From Bacteroidia bacterium Ga0077558 (GTDB lineage: Bacteria > Bacteroidota > Bacteroidia > Chitinophagales > Chitinophagaceae): a DNA stretch of 40,602 nucleotides. Of the stretch, positions 33,879 to 40,602 are shown piece after piece. The translations under genes were made by a program, and so were the position numbers. The stretch's first letter is position 1; each line of letters starts with the position of its first letter. Under the pieces are notes generated by a model. That model worked only from the letters and a program-made list of their open reading frames with translations, was not told where the DNA came from and did not search any database. The stretch covers positions 1 to 40,602 of the forward strand of contig LNFJ01000146.1 of assembly GCA_001464625.1 (NCBI GenBank), read 5' to 3'.

Positions 33879-34520
33879 ATGAACCGTAATCATTTTTTAC
33901 ATAGCGACTGGAGAATGGATGATGAAGAAGAGGAAGAACAAGAAGAACGTCCGAAAGCCGATAATGAACTTGGCATGTTCAATAAAAAGTTAGAGAAATA
34001 TTTCTTTGAAAAAAGAGCTGTATATCTCTGGGGTGTGGTGGATGATAAAAGTGCAAAAGACATTGTAAGCAAATTATTATTGCTCGATGCAGATAAGCCA
34101 GGTGAAGAAATTAAATTTTACATCAACAGTCCGGGTGGTGTGGTGACGAGTGGTATGGTTATGTATGATACCATGCAGATGATCAGCAGCCCGGTGAGTA
34201 CAATTTGTATGGGACTTGCCGCATCAATGGGAAGTATTTTATTGAGCGGTGGTGTAAAAGGTAACCGATTTATTTATCCGCATGGTGAAGTGATGATTCA
34301 CCAACCGTCTTTGGGTGGGCATATTAGAGGCGTAAGTACTGATTTGGAAATACAAGCCGAGCAAACGATGAGAGTGAAGAAAATTGGTGCTGGCATTTTG
34401 GCCAAGAATTGCGGTAAAACAGTGGAACAGATCATGAAGGATTTTGACCGTGACTACTGGATGGATGCCGAAGGTGCTATTAAATATGGCATAGCAGACA
34501 AGCTGGTTGAAAAATTATAA
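33879..34520 (+). CDS. clpP: ATP-dependent Clp protease proteolytic subunit 2
   Basis: A second ClpP, 213 aa from the ATG at 33879. The triad is complete: Ser117 (GLAASMGSI), His141 (VMIHQPS) and Asp192 (DRDYW). The N-terminus is unusual: MNRNHFLHSDWRMDDEEEEEQEE is a long acidic head replacing the normal axial-loop sequence. An earlier ATG (33843) falls in repeat DNA and is unlikely. Two intact, different ClpPs beside one clpX suggest a mixed ring, or two forms of which only one binds ClpX. Terminator follows. Confidence 0.94.
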   Translation: MNRNHFLHSDWRMDDEEEEEQEERPKADNELGMFNKKLEKYFFEKRAVYLWGVVDDKSAKDIVSKLLLLDADKPGEEIKFYINSPGGVVTSGMVMYDTMQMISSPVSTICMGLAASMGSILLSGGVKGNRFIYPHGEVMIHQPSLGGHIRGVSTDLEIQAEQTMRVKKIGAGILAKNCGKTVEQIMKDFDRDYWMDAEGAIKYGIADKLVEKL

Positions 34521-34557
34521 GTATCTCTCAATTAGGCATTTAAGCCTGATTTAATAA

Positions 34558-34592
34558 AATAAAGCCGCTCATCATCGGGCGGTTTTATAATT
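34558..34592 (+). terminator. Intrinsic terminator of clpP2
   Basis: A short stem around CCGC/GCGG with A-T pairs (34561-34568 with 34579-34586) and one G-T, then T-rich. clpX therefore probably has its own start or read-through. Confidence 0.7.
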
Positions 34593-34638
34593 TTGCAGTT
34601 ACGAATACGTTTGTACATCGTTATAGATAAAATAGAAT

Positions 34639-35886
34639 ATGGCAAAGAACCCGTTACATTGTTCATTTTGTGGCCGCAGCAGGGATGAGGTGAAGATCCT
34701 TATTGCCGGACAGGAAGGACATATTTGTGAGAATTGCGTAGAGCATGCCCGTGAAATTATTGACCAGGAACTGACCATTAAAGATGAAAAAGGAAATTCC
34801 AATTTCAAGCTGACGGTTAAGAAACCGATGGAGATAAAAAAATTCCTGGATGAATATGCAATCGGCCAGGATGATGCCAAGAAAACATTGGCTGTGGCTG
34901 TGTACAATCACTATAAAAGATTACAACAAAAAAATACTGACGCTACTAACACATCCAATGATGTTGAAATTGAAAAAAGCAATATCATTATGGTAGGTGA
35001 AACCGGAACGGGTAAAACATTGCTGGCAAAAAGTATTGCCCGTATGTTGAACGTTCCTTTTGCTATTGTAGATGCTACGGTGTTTACAGAAGCTGGTTAT
35101 GTGGGTGAAGATGTAGAAAGTATTCTTTCCCGTTTGTTGCAGGTGTGTAACTATGATGTTGCTGCAGCCGAAAGGGGAATTGTATTTATTGATGAGATAG
35201 ACAAAGTGGCCCGTAAAGGTGATAATCCATCCATCACCCGTGATGTAAGTGGCGAAGGTGTGCAACAGGGTATGTTGAAATTACTGGAAGGGACAGATGT
35301 ATTGGTTCCACCACAAGGCGGCAGAAAACATCCGGAACAAAAGTTGATCAAAGTAAACACCCAAAATATTCTTTTCATTTGCGGTGGTGCTTTTGATGGA
35401 GTTGATAAAATAATTGCCCGCAGGGTACAAACCAATACCATTGGTTTTAATGTTGACAAAGAGTTGCAGGAAAATATGAAGAAGAACCTGTTGCGTTATA
35501 TCAATGCAACAGACCTTAAAACTTTTGGGTTGATTCCGGAATTATTGGGTCGTTTGCCAGTGGTTACTCACTTGGATCCGCTGGATGCTGTTACTCTAAG
35601 AGCTATTCTTACAGAACCAAAGAATGCTTTGATAAAGCAATACACTAAATTATTTGAGCTGGAAGGAATTAAGCTGACCATTGAAAATAATGTGCTTGAT
35701 TTTATGGTAGAAAAAGCAATGGAATATAAATTAGGTGCCCGTGGCCTGAGAAGTATTTGCGAAAGTATTTTGACAGATGCCATGTATGAATTGCCTTCTT
35801 CTAAAGAAACACAGTTTACACTTGACATTGAATATGCCCGTCGCAAATTTGATACAAGTAAGATGAGCTTGTTGAAAGTGGCTTAA
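34639..35886 (+). CDS. clpX: ATP-dependent Clp protease ATP-binding subunit ClpX
   Basis: AAA+ unfoldase that feeds substrates to ClpP. The 415-aa protein has the C4 zinc-binding domain (Cys8, Cys11, Cys30, Cys33), Walker A GETGTGKT, the pore loop GYVGEDVE, Walker B FIDEIDK, the IGF loop that binds ClpP (TNTIGF) and sensor-2 ([11 protein letters not shown]). Length is normal. It starts [12 protein letters not shown] at an ATG. A REP-like element starts immediately after the stop codon. Confidence 0.97.
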   Translation: MAKNPLHCSFCGRSRDEVKILIAGQEGHICENCVEHAREIIDQELTIKDEKGNSNFKLTVKKPMEIKKFLDEYAIGQDDAKKTLAVAVYNHYKRLQQKNTDATNTSNDVEIEKSNIIMVGETGTGKTLLAKSIARMLNVPFAIVDATVFTEAGYVGEDVESILSRLLQVCNYDVAAAERGIVFIDEIDKVARKGDNPSITRDVSGEGVQQGMLKLLEGTDVLVPPQGGRKHPEQKLIKVNTQNILFICGGAFDGVDKIIARRVQTNTIGFNVDKELQENMKKNLLRYINATDLKTFGLIPELLGRLPVVTHLDPLDAVTLRAILTEPKNALIKQYTKLFELEGIKLTIENNVLDFMVEKAMEYKLGARGLRSICESILTDAMYELPSSKETQFTLDIEYARRKFDTSKMSLLKVA

Positions 35887-35905
35887 CCCCAACCCCCTAA
35901 AAGGG
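35887..35905 (+). repeat. REP-like element R4 abutting the clpX stop codon
   Basis: CCCCAACCCCCTAAAAGGG begins on the first base after the clpX TAA. Same pattern as R1 and R2. Confidence 0.65.
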
Positions 35906-35918
35906 ATTATAAATCATT

Positions 35919-35945
35919 AATGCCGGAAATCATTCCGGCATTTTA
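35919..35945 (+). terminator. Intrinsic terminator of clpX
   Basis: AATGCCGGAA (35919-35928) pairs perfectly with TTCCGGCATT (35933-35942), four-base loop, then T. The small gene's promoter starts within ten bases of it. Confidence 0.92.
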
Positions 35946-35952
35946 GTTTCCT

Positions 35953-35960
35953 TAATTTTG
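35953..35960 (+). promoter_or_regulatory. -7 element TAATTTTG before the 48-aa gene
   Basis: Exact TAnnTTTG match, 18 bases before the ATG. It supports separate expression of the small gene. Confidence 0.5.
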
Positions 35961-35978
35961 AATTTCAAATTTTAAAGA

Positions 35979-36125
35979 ATGCAAGAGTTAATCGACAAAT
36001 TAAAAGCAGAAGCTGGTCTTACTGACGAGCAAGCCAAACAAGCTATTGCCACCATCAAAGGATATGTAGTGGAAAAATTTCCGATGTTGGAAGGTGCTGT
36101 GAGCAATGTATTTGGTGGTGACTAA
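35979..36125 (+). CDS. Small 48-aa helical protein
   Basis: This short frame begins MQELIDKLKAEAGLTDEQAK and ends with the TAA at 36123-36125. The product is helical, with alternating charged and hydrophobic residues (LTDEQAKQAIATIKGYVVEKFPMLEGA) and a Gly-rich end (FGGD). The layout recalls small DUF2267/DUF2780-like helical proteins, but I cannot name it firmly. It has a good -7 box and an ATG at normal distance, and it does not overlap another gene. No signal peptide, so cytoplasmic. Function unknown. Confidence 0.75.
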   Translation: MQELIDKLKAEAGLTDEQAKQAIATIKGYVVEKFPMLEGAVSNVFGGD

Positions 36126-36167
36126 TTCGTAACCACCTTACATTTTCCTTCAAATAAAATTCAATGC

Positions 36168-36293
36168 TTATTTAATATCCCTGCACTTCTTTCCGCGGGG
36201 ATTATTTGCCGCTTCGTATGGCGACATTGCACGGCTGCATGATTCTAAAATAATGATAAGCACTAAAAGCCAAAGCAGGTTTTTTGTTTTCAT
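36168..36293 (-). CDS. Tiny 41-aa lipoprotein
   Basis: The minus-strand frame from the ATG at 36293 encodes MKTKNLLWLLVLIIILESCS and then RAMSPYEAANNPRGKKCRDIK. A charged start, a hydrophobic helix and the lipobox LESC (Cys19) of the Bacteroidota type make it a lipoprotein, with a mature part of only 23 residues. The C-terminal NPRGKKC with a second Cys is distinctive and resembles small lipoproteins I recall in this phylum. It converges with the 48-aa gene. No partner gene is near. Function unknown. Confidence 0.75.
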   Translation of the reverse strand: MKTKNLLWLLVLIIILESCSRAMSPYEAANNPRGKKCRDIK

Positions 36294-36360
36294 ATGTATT
36301 AGATTATAGGGTGAAAGTAATACCCGCCTGCTCAAATTCAAATAAAGAAATACCTGAATT

Positions 36361-36399
36361 ATCGCCTTTTTTTACAGGTGCTTTTCACCTAGCGGCGAT
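36361..36399. promoter_or_regulatory. Nested double hairpin upstream of the tiny lipoprotein
   Basis: The outer stem ATCGCC (36361-36366) with GGCGAT (36394-36399) encloses an inner stem AGGTG (36376-36380) with CACCT (36386-36390). It lies 68-106 bases upstream of the lipoprotein ATG on the minus strand. It could be a leader structure or a second terminator-like fold after nrdJ. Confidence 0.4.
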
Positions 36400-36442
36400 A
36401 GAAACTTTACTCATATCTTGAAAATAAACCGGAGAAGTATGT

Positions 36443-36481
36443 AAAAAGACATCCCGGCTCGCTTAAAACGAGACGGGATGT
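36443..36481 (-). terminator. Intrinsic terminator of nrdJ
   Basis: ACATCCCGGCTCG (36449-36461) with CGAGACGGGATGT (36469-36481), one internal mismatch, then TTTTT on the minus strand. Confidence 0.9.
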
Positions 36482-36558
36482 AGAATTAATGGGTACACTT
36501 TATTTGGTTTTCCGTCCGAGCTTCTTTGCTCTCTTTCTTATAGAGAAAGAGAGAAGTA

Positions 36559-39500
36559 TTAACTGCAACCTCCCTGTGTACCGCAATTCAAACATTTATA
36601 GCAAGTACCACTTCTCACTGTTATATGACCGCAGTTGGTACAAGGTGGTGCATCACCCTGCATTTTTTTGTTCATTGCATTCATTGCATCCATGCTACTT
36701 TCTGCAGTTGGTCCTTGTGTCTTTTTTGCAGAAGAAGCAGTTGCGGAAGCATATGATGGAGTTACACGAACACTTGATAACTCTTGTTCTTTAGCATATT
36801 CTAATCCATTAGAAGGGATTTCATCCCACTCATCTGCACCGGTATTCAATACTTCTGGCTTATCTAATACATGAACTAAATCTGTACGTCCAAGATATTC
36901 ATAGCCTAACACACGGAAGATGAAGTCAACAATAGAAGTAGTTGATTTAATATTCGGATGCTCTACAAAACCGGATGGATCAAATCTGGTAAATGCAAAT
37001 TTGTCAACGAACTCTTCTAACGGCACGCCATACTGCATCCCTATAGAAATGGAGATAGCGAAGCAGTTCATCATGCTACGCATTGTAGCACCTTCTTTCG
37101 CCATATCAATAAATATCTCTCCTAATGTTCCATCTCCATATTCACCCGTACGTAAGAATATAGCCTGCCCATTGATCTTTGCTTTTTGTGTAAAGCCACG
37201 ACGCTTGGCTGGTAATGCACGGCGTTCAACAATGCTTGCCAGTTTACGTTTCAATTTAGTATCAGGAGAAGCTTGCACTCTTTTTTGTACTTCTTCCAAT
37301 AGCTCTTCAACAGTCAATTTTCCCAGATCCACAATGTTAGATTCTTGTGGAACTGACTCCTGACTCACGACTAACGTATCCTGACTCTCTTCTGTCTTTT
37401 TCTTTTTATCAGATTTATTGCTGAGTGGTTGAGACAATTTAGAACCATCACGGTATAAAGCGTTTGCCTTTAAACCTAACTGCCAACTTAATAAATATGA
37501 ATCAGCAATTTCTTCCACCTTCGCTTCATGCGGAAGATTAATTGTTTTTGAAATAGCGCCGCTAATGAAAGGTTGTGTTGCACCCATCATACGAATATGA
37601 CCATGTGCATGAATATATCGCTTGCCTTTTGCTCCACATTTATTGGCACAATCAAATACAGGAAGATGTTCATCTTTCAATAATGGAGCACCTTCCAGCA
37701 TCATTGTTCCGCATACATAATCATTCGCTGCTTCTATCTGATCATCATTAAAACCTAATGCCTCTAACAAACTCCATTCAAGATTATTGTATTGCTCCGG
37801 AGTAAAGCCCAGGCGTTGCAGGCATTCTTCTCCCAATGTGTATTTATTAAATACAAATCCAATTTCAAAGGCTGTTAATGCAGCAGCATCAAGTCGTTTT
37901 ATTTCATCAGCAATAAATCCTTTTTCACTCAATGTTTGATGATTGATGAAAGGAGCTCCGGCAAAAGATGCAGAACCGGTAGCATATTTAATGATAGCTT
38001 CTGATTCTTTTTGAGAATACCCTAAGTTCTTCAATGCGGCAGGTACCGATTGGTTGATGATTTTGAAATAACCACCCCCAGATAATTTTTTGAATTTCAC
38101 CAATGCAAAATCTGGTTCAACACCTGTTGTATCACAATCCATTACCAATCCTATTGTTCCTGTTGGTGCAATAACAGTTGACTGTGCATTTCTATAACCG
38201 AACTTCTCTCCCATTTCTACTGCATCATCCCATGCTTTGCAAGCAGCTTTCAATAAATAATCAGGGCAATATTTTGCTTTGATGCCCATAGGCTTCAAGC
38301 TCAATGTTTCATATTCATCCGCATCATATGCAGCAAGGCGATGGTTTCGCATTACTCTCATCATATGATGTTTGTTCTCTTCATATCTTGGAAAAGCACC
38401 TAATACTTCGGCCATCTCTGCAGAAGTTTTATAGGCGATACCGGTCATAATAGCTGAAATAGCACCTGCAATACCTCTTGCTTCTTCGCTATCATAAGGA
38501 ATTCCGCTAACCATCAGCATAGTGCCCAGGTTTGCATATCCTAATCCCAATGTTCTGTACTCATAGCTCAATTGCGCCACTTCTTTTGAAGGGAACTGCG
38601 CCATCAACACAGATATTTCTAATACAACAGTCCATAAGCGGCAGTTGTATTCATAGCCTGTTACATCAAACTGATTTGTTTCAGTATCGAAAAATTTCAT
38701 CAGGTTGGCTGATGCAAGATTACAAGCAGTATTATCCAGGAACATATACTCCGAGCAAGGATTAGATGCTCTGATCTCACCACCTTCTGGGCAGGTATGC
38801 CATTCGTTGATAGTAGTGTTGTATTGTGTGCCGGGATCAGCACAACTCCATGCTGCAAAAGCAATCTGGTTCCAAATTTCCCTGGCCGGAATTTTTTTCA
38901 TTACTCTTCCATCCATTCTTCCTTTCAATTCCCAATCGCCATCTTCTGCTAATACTTTGAAGAATTCGTTAGGTATACGAATAGAGTTATTAGAATTTTG
39001 TCCGCTTACAGTTCTGTATGCCTCATCTTCATAGCCGGAAGGATAGCCAGCAGCAATCAATGCGCCTACTTTCTTTTCTTCTTCTACTTTCCAGTTGATG
39101 AATTCAACAATTTCAGGATGGTCGAGATCCAAACAAACCATTTTAGCAGCACGACGGGTTGTACCGCCTGATTTTATCGCACCAGCGGCTCTGTCGCCTA
39201 TCTTTAAGAAGCTCATCAAACCTGATGAAGTTCCACCACCACTTAATTTTTCGCCGGCTCCACGCAGATTAGAATAGTTGGTGCCTACGCCTGAACCATA
39301 TTTGAAAATTCTTGCTTCCCGAACCCACAAATCCATAATACCGCCTTCATTCACTAAATCATCATCTACACTCAGGATGAAGCAGGCATGTGGCTGTGGA
39401 CGTTCGTATGCATTTTGCGATTTTTTTAATTGCCCATCTATCTGGTCAACATAATAGTGACCCTGCGGCTTACCAGTAATACCATACACTTCATGCAAAC

Positions 39501-39930
39501 CAGTATTGAACCACTGTGGTGAGTTAGGCACACACATCTGGTTTAATATAGAGTACACTAACTCTTCATAAAAAACCTGTGCGTCATCGGTTGAAGTAAA
39601 ATATCCATAACGTTCGCCCCACATTCTCCAGCAATGAGCCAAACGGTGAGCTACTTGTTTTGCAGATGTTTCTCGTCCCAAACTTCCGTCGGGTTGTGGT
39701 ACGCCAGCTTTTCTAAAATATTTTTGTGCTAAAATATCGGTGGCAATCTGGCTCCATTGTTTCGGTACTTCTACATTGTTCATTTCAAACACAACTTCAC
39801 CAGAAGGATTACGAATTACCGAGGTTCGGTAATCATATTCAAACATATCATACACACTAATATCATCTCGGGTGAAGCGACGACTGAACTGCAAACCGCT
39901 TTTGGCGGATGCTTGCTTTTTATTTGCCAT
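36559..39930 (-). CDS. nrdJ: Adenosylcobalamin-dependent (class II) ribonucleotide reductase
   Basis: Reduces ribonucleotides to deoxyribonucleotides with adenosylcobalamin, without oxygen. The 1123-aa length matches the long NrdJ type. The catalytic half has HACFILSVDDDL, KYGSGVGTNYS and the active-site NPCSEYMFLDNTACNLAS (around residues 390-405). A variable linker (about 830-870) contains sequence of the GACTCCTGACT spacer type, read as SQDTLVVSQES. The C-terminal domain (KRRGFTQKAKINGQ, then LRTGEYGDGTLGEIF) is followed by a zinc ribbon (CTNCG..CYKCLNCG). It starts MANKKQASAKSG. The cobalamin adenosyltransferase at 5220 makes its cofactor. It has a good promoter and its own terminator. 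Confidence 0.96.
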   Translation of the reverse strand: MANKKQASAKSGLQFSRRFTRDDISVYDMFEYDYRTSVIRNPSGEVVFEMNNVEVPKQWSQIATDILAQKYFRKAGVPQPDGSLGRETSAKQVAHRLAHCWRMWGERYGYFTSTDDAQVFYEELVYSILNQMCVPNSPQWFNTGLHEVYGITGKPQGHYYVDQIDGQLKKSQNAYERPQPHACFILSVDDDLVNEGGIMDLWVREARIFKYGSGVGTNYSNLRGAGEKLSGGGTSSGLMSFLKIGDRAAGAIKSGGTTRRAAKMVCLDLDHPEIVEFINWKVEEEKKVGALIAAGYPSGYEDEAYRTVSGQNSNNSIRIPNEFFKVLAEDGDWELKGRMDGRVMKKIPAREIWNQIAFAAWSCADPGTQYNTTINEWHTCPEGGEIRASNPCSEYMFLDNTACNLASANLMKFFDTETNQFDVTGYEYNCRLWTVVLEISVLMAQFPSKEVAQLSYEYRTLGLGYANLGTMLMVSGIPYDSEEARGIAGAISAIMTGIAYKTSAEMAEVLGAFPRYEENKHHMMRVMRNHRLAAYDADEYETLSLKPMGIKAKYCPDYLLKAACKAWDDAVEMGEKFGYRNAQSTVIAPTGTIGLVMDCDTTGVEPDFALVKFKKLSGGGYFKIINQSVPAALKNLGYSQKESEAIIKYATGSASFAGAPFINHQTLSEKGFIADEIKRLDAAALTAFEIGFVFNKYTLGEECLQRLGFTPEQYNNLEWSLLEALGFNDDQIEAANDYVCGTMMLEGAPLLKDEHLPVFDCANKCGAKGKRYIHAHGHIRMMGATQPFISGAISKTINLPHEAKVEEIADSYLLSWQLGLKANALYRDGSKLSQPLSNKSDKKKKTEESQDTLVVSQESVPQESNIVDLGKLTVEELLEEVQKRVQASPDTKLKRKLASIVERRALPAKRRGFTQKAKINGQAIFLRTGEYGDGTLGEIFIDMAKEGATMRSMMNCFAISISIGMQYGVPLEEFVDKFAFTRFDPSGFVEHPNIKSTTSIVDFIFRVLGYEYLGRTDLVHVLDKPEVLNTGADEWDEIPSNGLEYAKEQELSSVRVTPSYASATASSAKKTQGPTAESSMDAMNAMNKKMQGDAPPCTNCGHITVRSGTCYKCLNCGTQGGCS
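37354..37389. repeat. GACTCCTGACT spacer repeat captured in the nrdJ linker
   Basis: TGACTCCTGACTCACGACT and the following bases (plus strand) share words with the intergenic spacers at 4071-4090 and 8061-8080, but here they are coding (about residues 847-859) in a linker where NrdJ proteins vary. Confidence 0.55.
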
Positions 39931-39999
39931 AACTAAGAAAAATTTAACGGGTTATTGGTCCTACTCTTAAAATAAACCTCTCTGGCGAAAGGTCTGTTA

Positions 40000-40030
40000 C
40001 GAAAGTATTTTTTACAAGCAGAATATCAAA
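40000..40030 (-). promoter_or_regulatory. nrdJ promoter
   Basis: On the minus strand TTTG (40027-40030), exactly 19 bases, then TACTTTCG (40000-40007). Transcription should begin near 39993, giving a leader of about 63 bases. No NrdR box or B12 riboswitch signature was seen in or near it. Confidence 0.75.
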
Positions 40031-40062
40031 CCTTCAAATATTAACATTGTGTGGATAAGACC

Positions 40063-40239
40063 CTATGGCTGCCCTGAAGTGCTTTGCTGTATTGGCTTAG
40101 CGAACTTCTTCACACCCGGGAATTGAGTTTCGGGTAAATTTTTTTTGGAAAATCCGTTGCCATCTATTAAAAAAAATACTGTTAAAAATAGCGGCCCTGA
40201 AACACAAAACAGGTATCGCTTTTTGCGATTATATTTCAT
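40063..40239 (-). CDS. Possible 58-aa membrane or secreted peptide
   Basis: Weak candidate. From the ATG at 40239 the frame reads MKYNRKKRYLFCVSGPLFLT, VFFLIDGNGF and a basic, Pro-containing tail (KKNLPETQFPGVKKFAKPIQ). The charged start and 17-residue hydrophobic stretch resemble a signal peptide or single membrane helix. It lies in the 430-base gap between divergent nrdJ and the DUF2490 gene and ends 33 bases before the nrdJ -33 box. No promoter is evident, and no family is recognised. It may be non-coding. Confidence 0.35.
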   Translation of the reverse strand: MKYNRKKRYLFCVSGPLFLTVFFLIDGNGFSKKNLPETQFPGVKKFAKPIQQSTSGQP

Positions 40240-40265
40240 GAAACCCTTGACCACAAAGGGTTTCA
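40239..40265. promoter_or_regulatory. Perfect 10-bp inverted repeat in the nrdJ-DUF2490 gap
   Basis: TGAAACCCTT (40239-40248) with AAGGGTTTCA (40256-40265), seven-base loop. It has no T-run on either strand, so it is not a normal terminator; operator or leader hairpin are the alternatives. Confidence 0.5.
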
Positions 40266-40360
40266 CTAATTAAGTTGCTTAAAAGCCTTGCCCATCAAGT
40301 AATACAGAAATAATGTAATGATAAAAATTTAGTAACATTCTTTTTTCGTTTTTTTGCCGA

Positions 40361-40602
40361 ATGAAAAAATATCTGCTGACAACATTGATTATTTTATCCG
40401 GCCATTTATTTTCTGTTTGTACTGCACAATCTCAATTTACCGGATGGCTTGCTTCGTTTAATACCATCAAAACAAGTAAAAGAATAAGTATTCATAACGA
40501 TGTTCAATTTAGAAGTACCGATGAAATAAAACAACTGCAAACATTTTTATTTCGCACAGGATTAAATTATCATGTCAATAAAAATATAATCATCACTGCA
40601 GG
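40361..40602 (+). CDS. DUF2490 domain-containing protein, 3' end cut off by window edge
   Basis: The first 80 codons of a secreted protein. The signal peptide MKKYLLTTLIILSGHLFSVC ends near TAQ. The visible mature part (WLASFNTIKTSKRISIHNDV, then FRSTDEIKQLQTFLFRTGLNY) matches DUF2490, a family of outer-membrane beta-barrel-like proteins of unknown function. A T-rich TTTTTTTG box lies just before the ATG. Divergent from nrdJ. Confidence 0.75.
   Translation, partial: MKKYLLTTLIILSGHLFSVCTAQSQFTGWLASFNTIKTSKRISIHNDVQFRSTDEIKQLQTFLFRTGLNYHVNKNIIITA

Larger units (their letters stand above)
36294..36558. other. Gap between the tiny lipoprotein and nrdJ
   Basis: 265 bases: a nested hairpin at 36361-36399, the nrdJ terminator at 36443-36481, and otherwise AT-rich sequence. 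I see no gene. Confidence 0.6.

Noticed and set aside
39931..40360. Cobalamin riboswitch upstream of nrdJ
   Set aside because: I searched by eye for the B12-box-like GCCACTG text and saw no good match; only a promoter and a possible small frame are visible.

Overview
The window is a 40.6 kb piece of a chromosome from a member of the Bacteroidota, most like the Chitinophagaceae/Sphingobacteriales lineage. The evidence is the family set: two large type IX secretion (T9SS) substrates with SprB repeats and a gliding-motility C-terminal domain, an acidic DUF2795 protein, RNase Y beside zapA and pheT, and a class II ribonucleotide reductase. Promoters fit the Bacteroidota consensus (TTTG, 19 bases, TAnnTTTG), base composition is AT-rich, and Shine-Dalgarno sites are weak. 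The species cannot be named from this sequence. Apart from the two giant surface proteins, nearly everything is housekeeping.

Layout. 1-7.4 kb: the 3' part of pckA; a secreted DUF922 protease-like protein; deoxynucleoside kinase and trpS (minus strand); gatC with an ABC ATPase; an ATP:cob(I)alamin adenosyltransferase; a lipoprotein esterase; and a LolD-like ATPase (minus). 7.6-17.6 kb: DUF2795 protein, fabI (minus), pheT, a coiled-coil protein, a small minus-strand protein, zapA, rny, rplS, tatA, gatA and a lytic transglycosylase. 17.6-31 kb, all minus: pabB, a very acidic disordered protein, purA, two tandem paralogous T9SS substrates of about 1240 aa, and a RelA/SpoT enzyme. 31.1-36.1 kb, plus: tRNA-Leu(UAG), tig, clpP1, clpP2, clpX and a 48-aa helical protein. 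36.2-40.6 kb: a 41-aa lipoprotein and nrdJ (minus), then the start of a DUF2490 protein at the right edge.

How the genes work together. tig, clpP1, clpP2 and clpX form a protein folding and degradation cluster with two catalytically intact ClpP subunits. The adenosyltransferase makes the AdoCbl that the class II ribonucleotide reductase NrdJ needs, and the deoxynucleoside kinase salvages the same pool. gatC and gatA encode two GatCAB subunits but lie about 11 kb apart, and gatB is not in the window. pheT, the coiled-coil gene and zapA resemble a cell-division neighbourhood.

The most interesting hidden layer is a set of short dispersed repeats. G/C palindromes (REP-like) and degenerate direct-repeat spacers sit at gene ends. 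One supplies the stop codon and last residues of trpS, and another starts at the fabI stop codon. A palindrome related to one of these lies in frame inside the conserved core of pabB, adding LPTGQAG. A GACTCCTGACT-type spacer lies in frame in a linker of nrdJ. I found no CRISPR array, insertion sequence, prophage, plasmid module or defence island.
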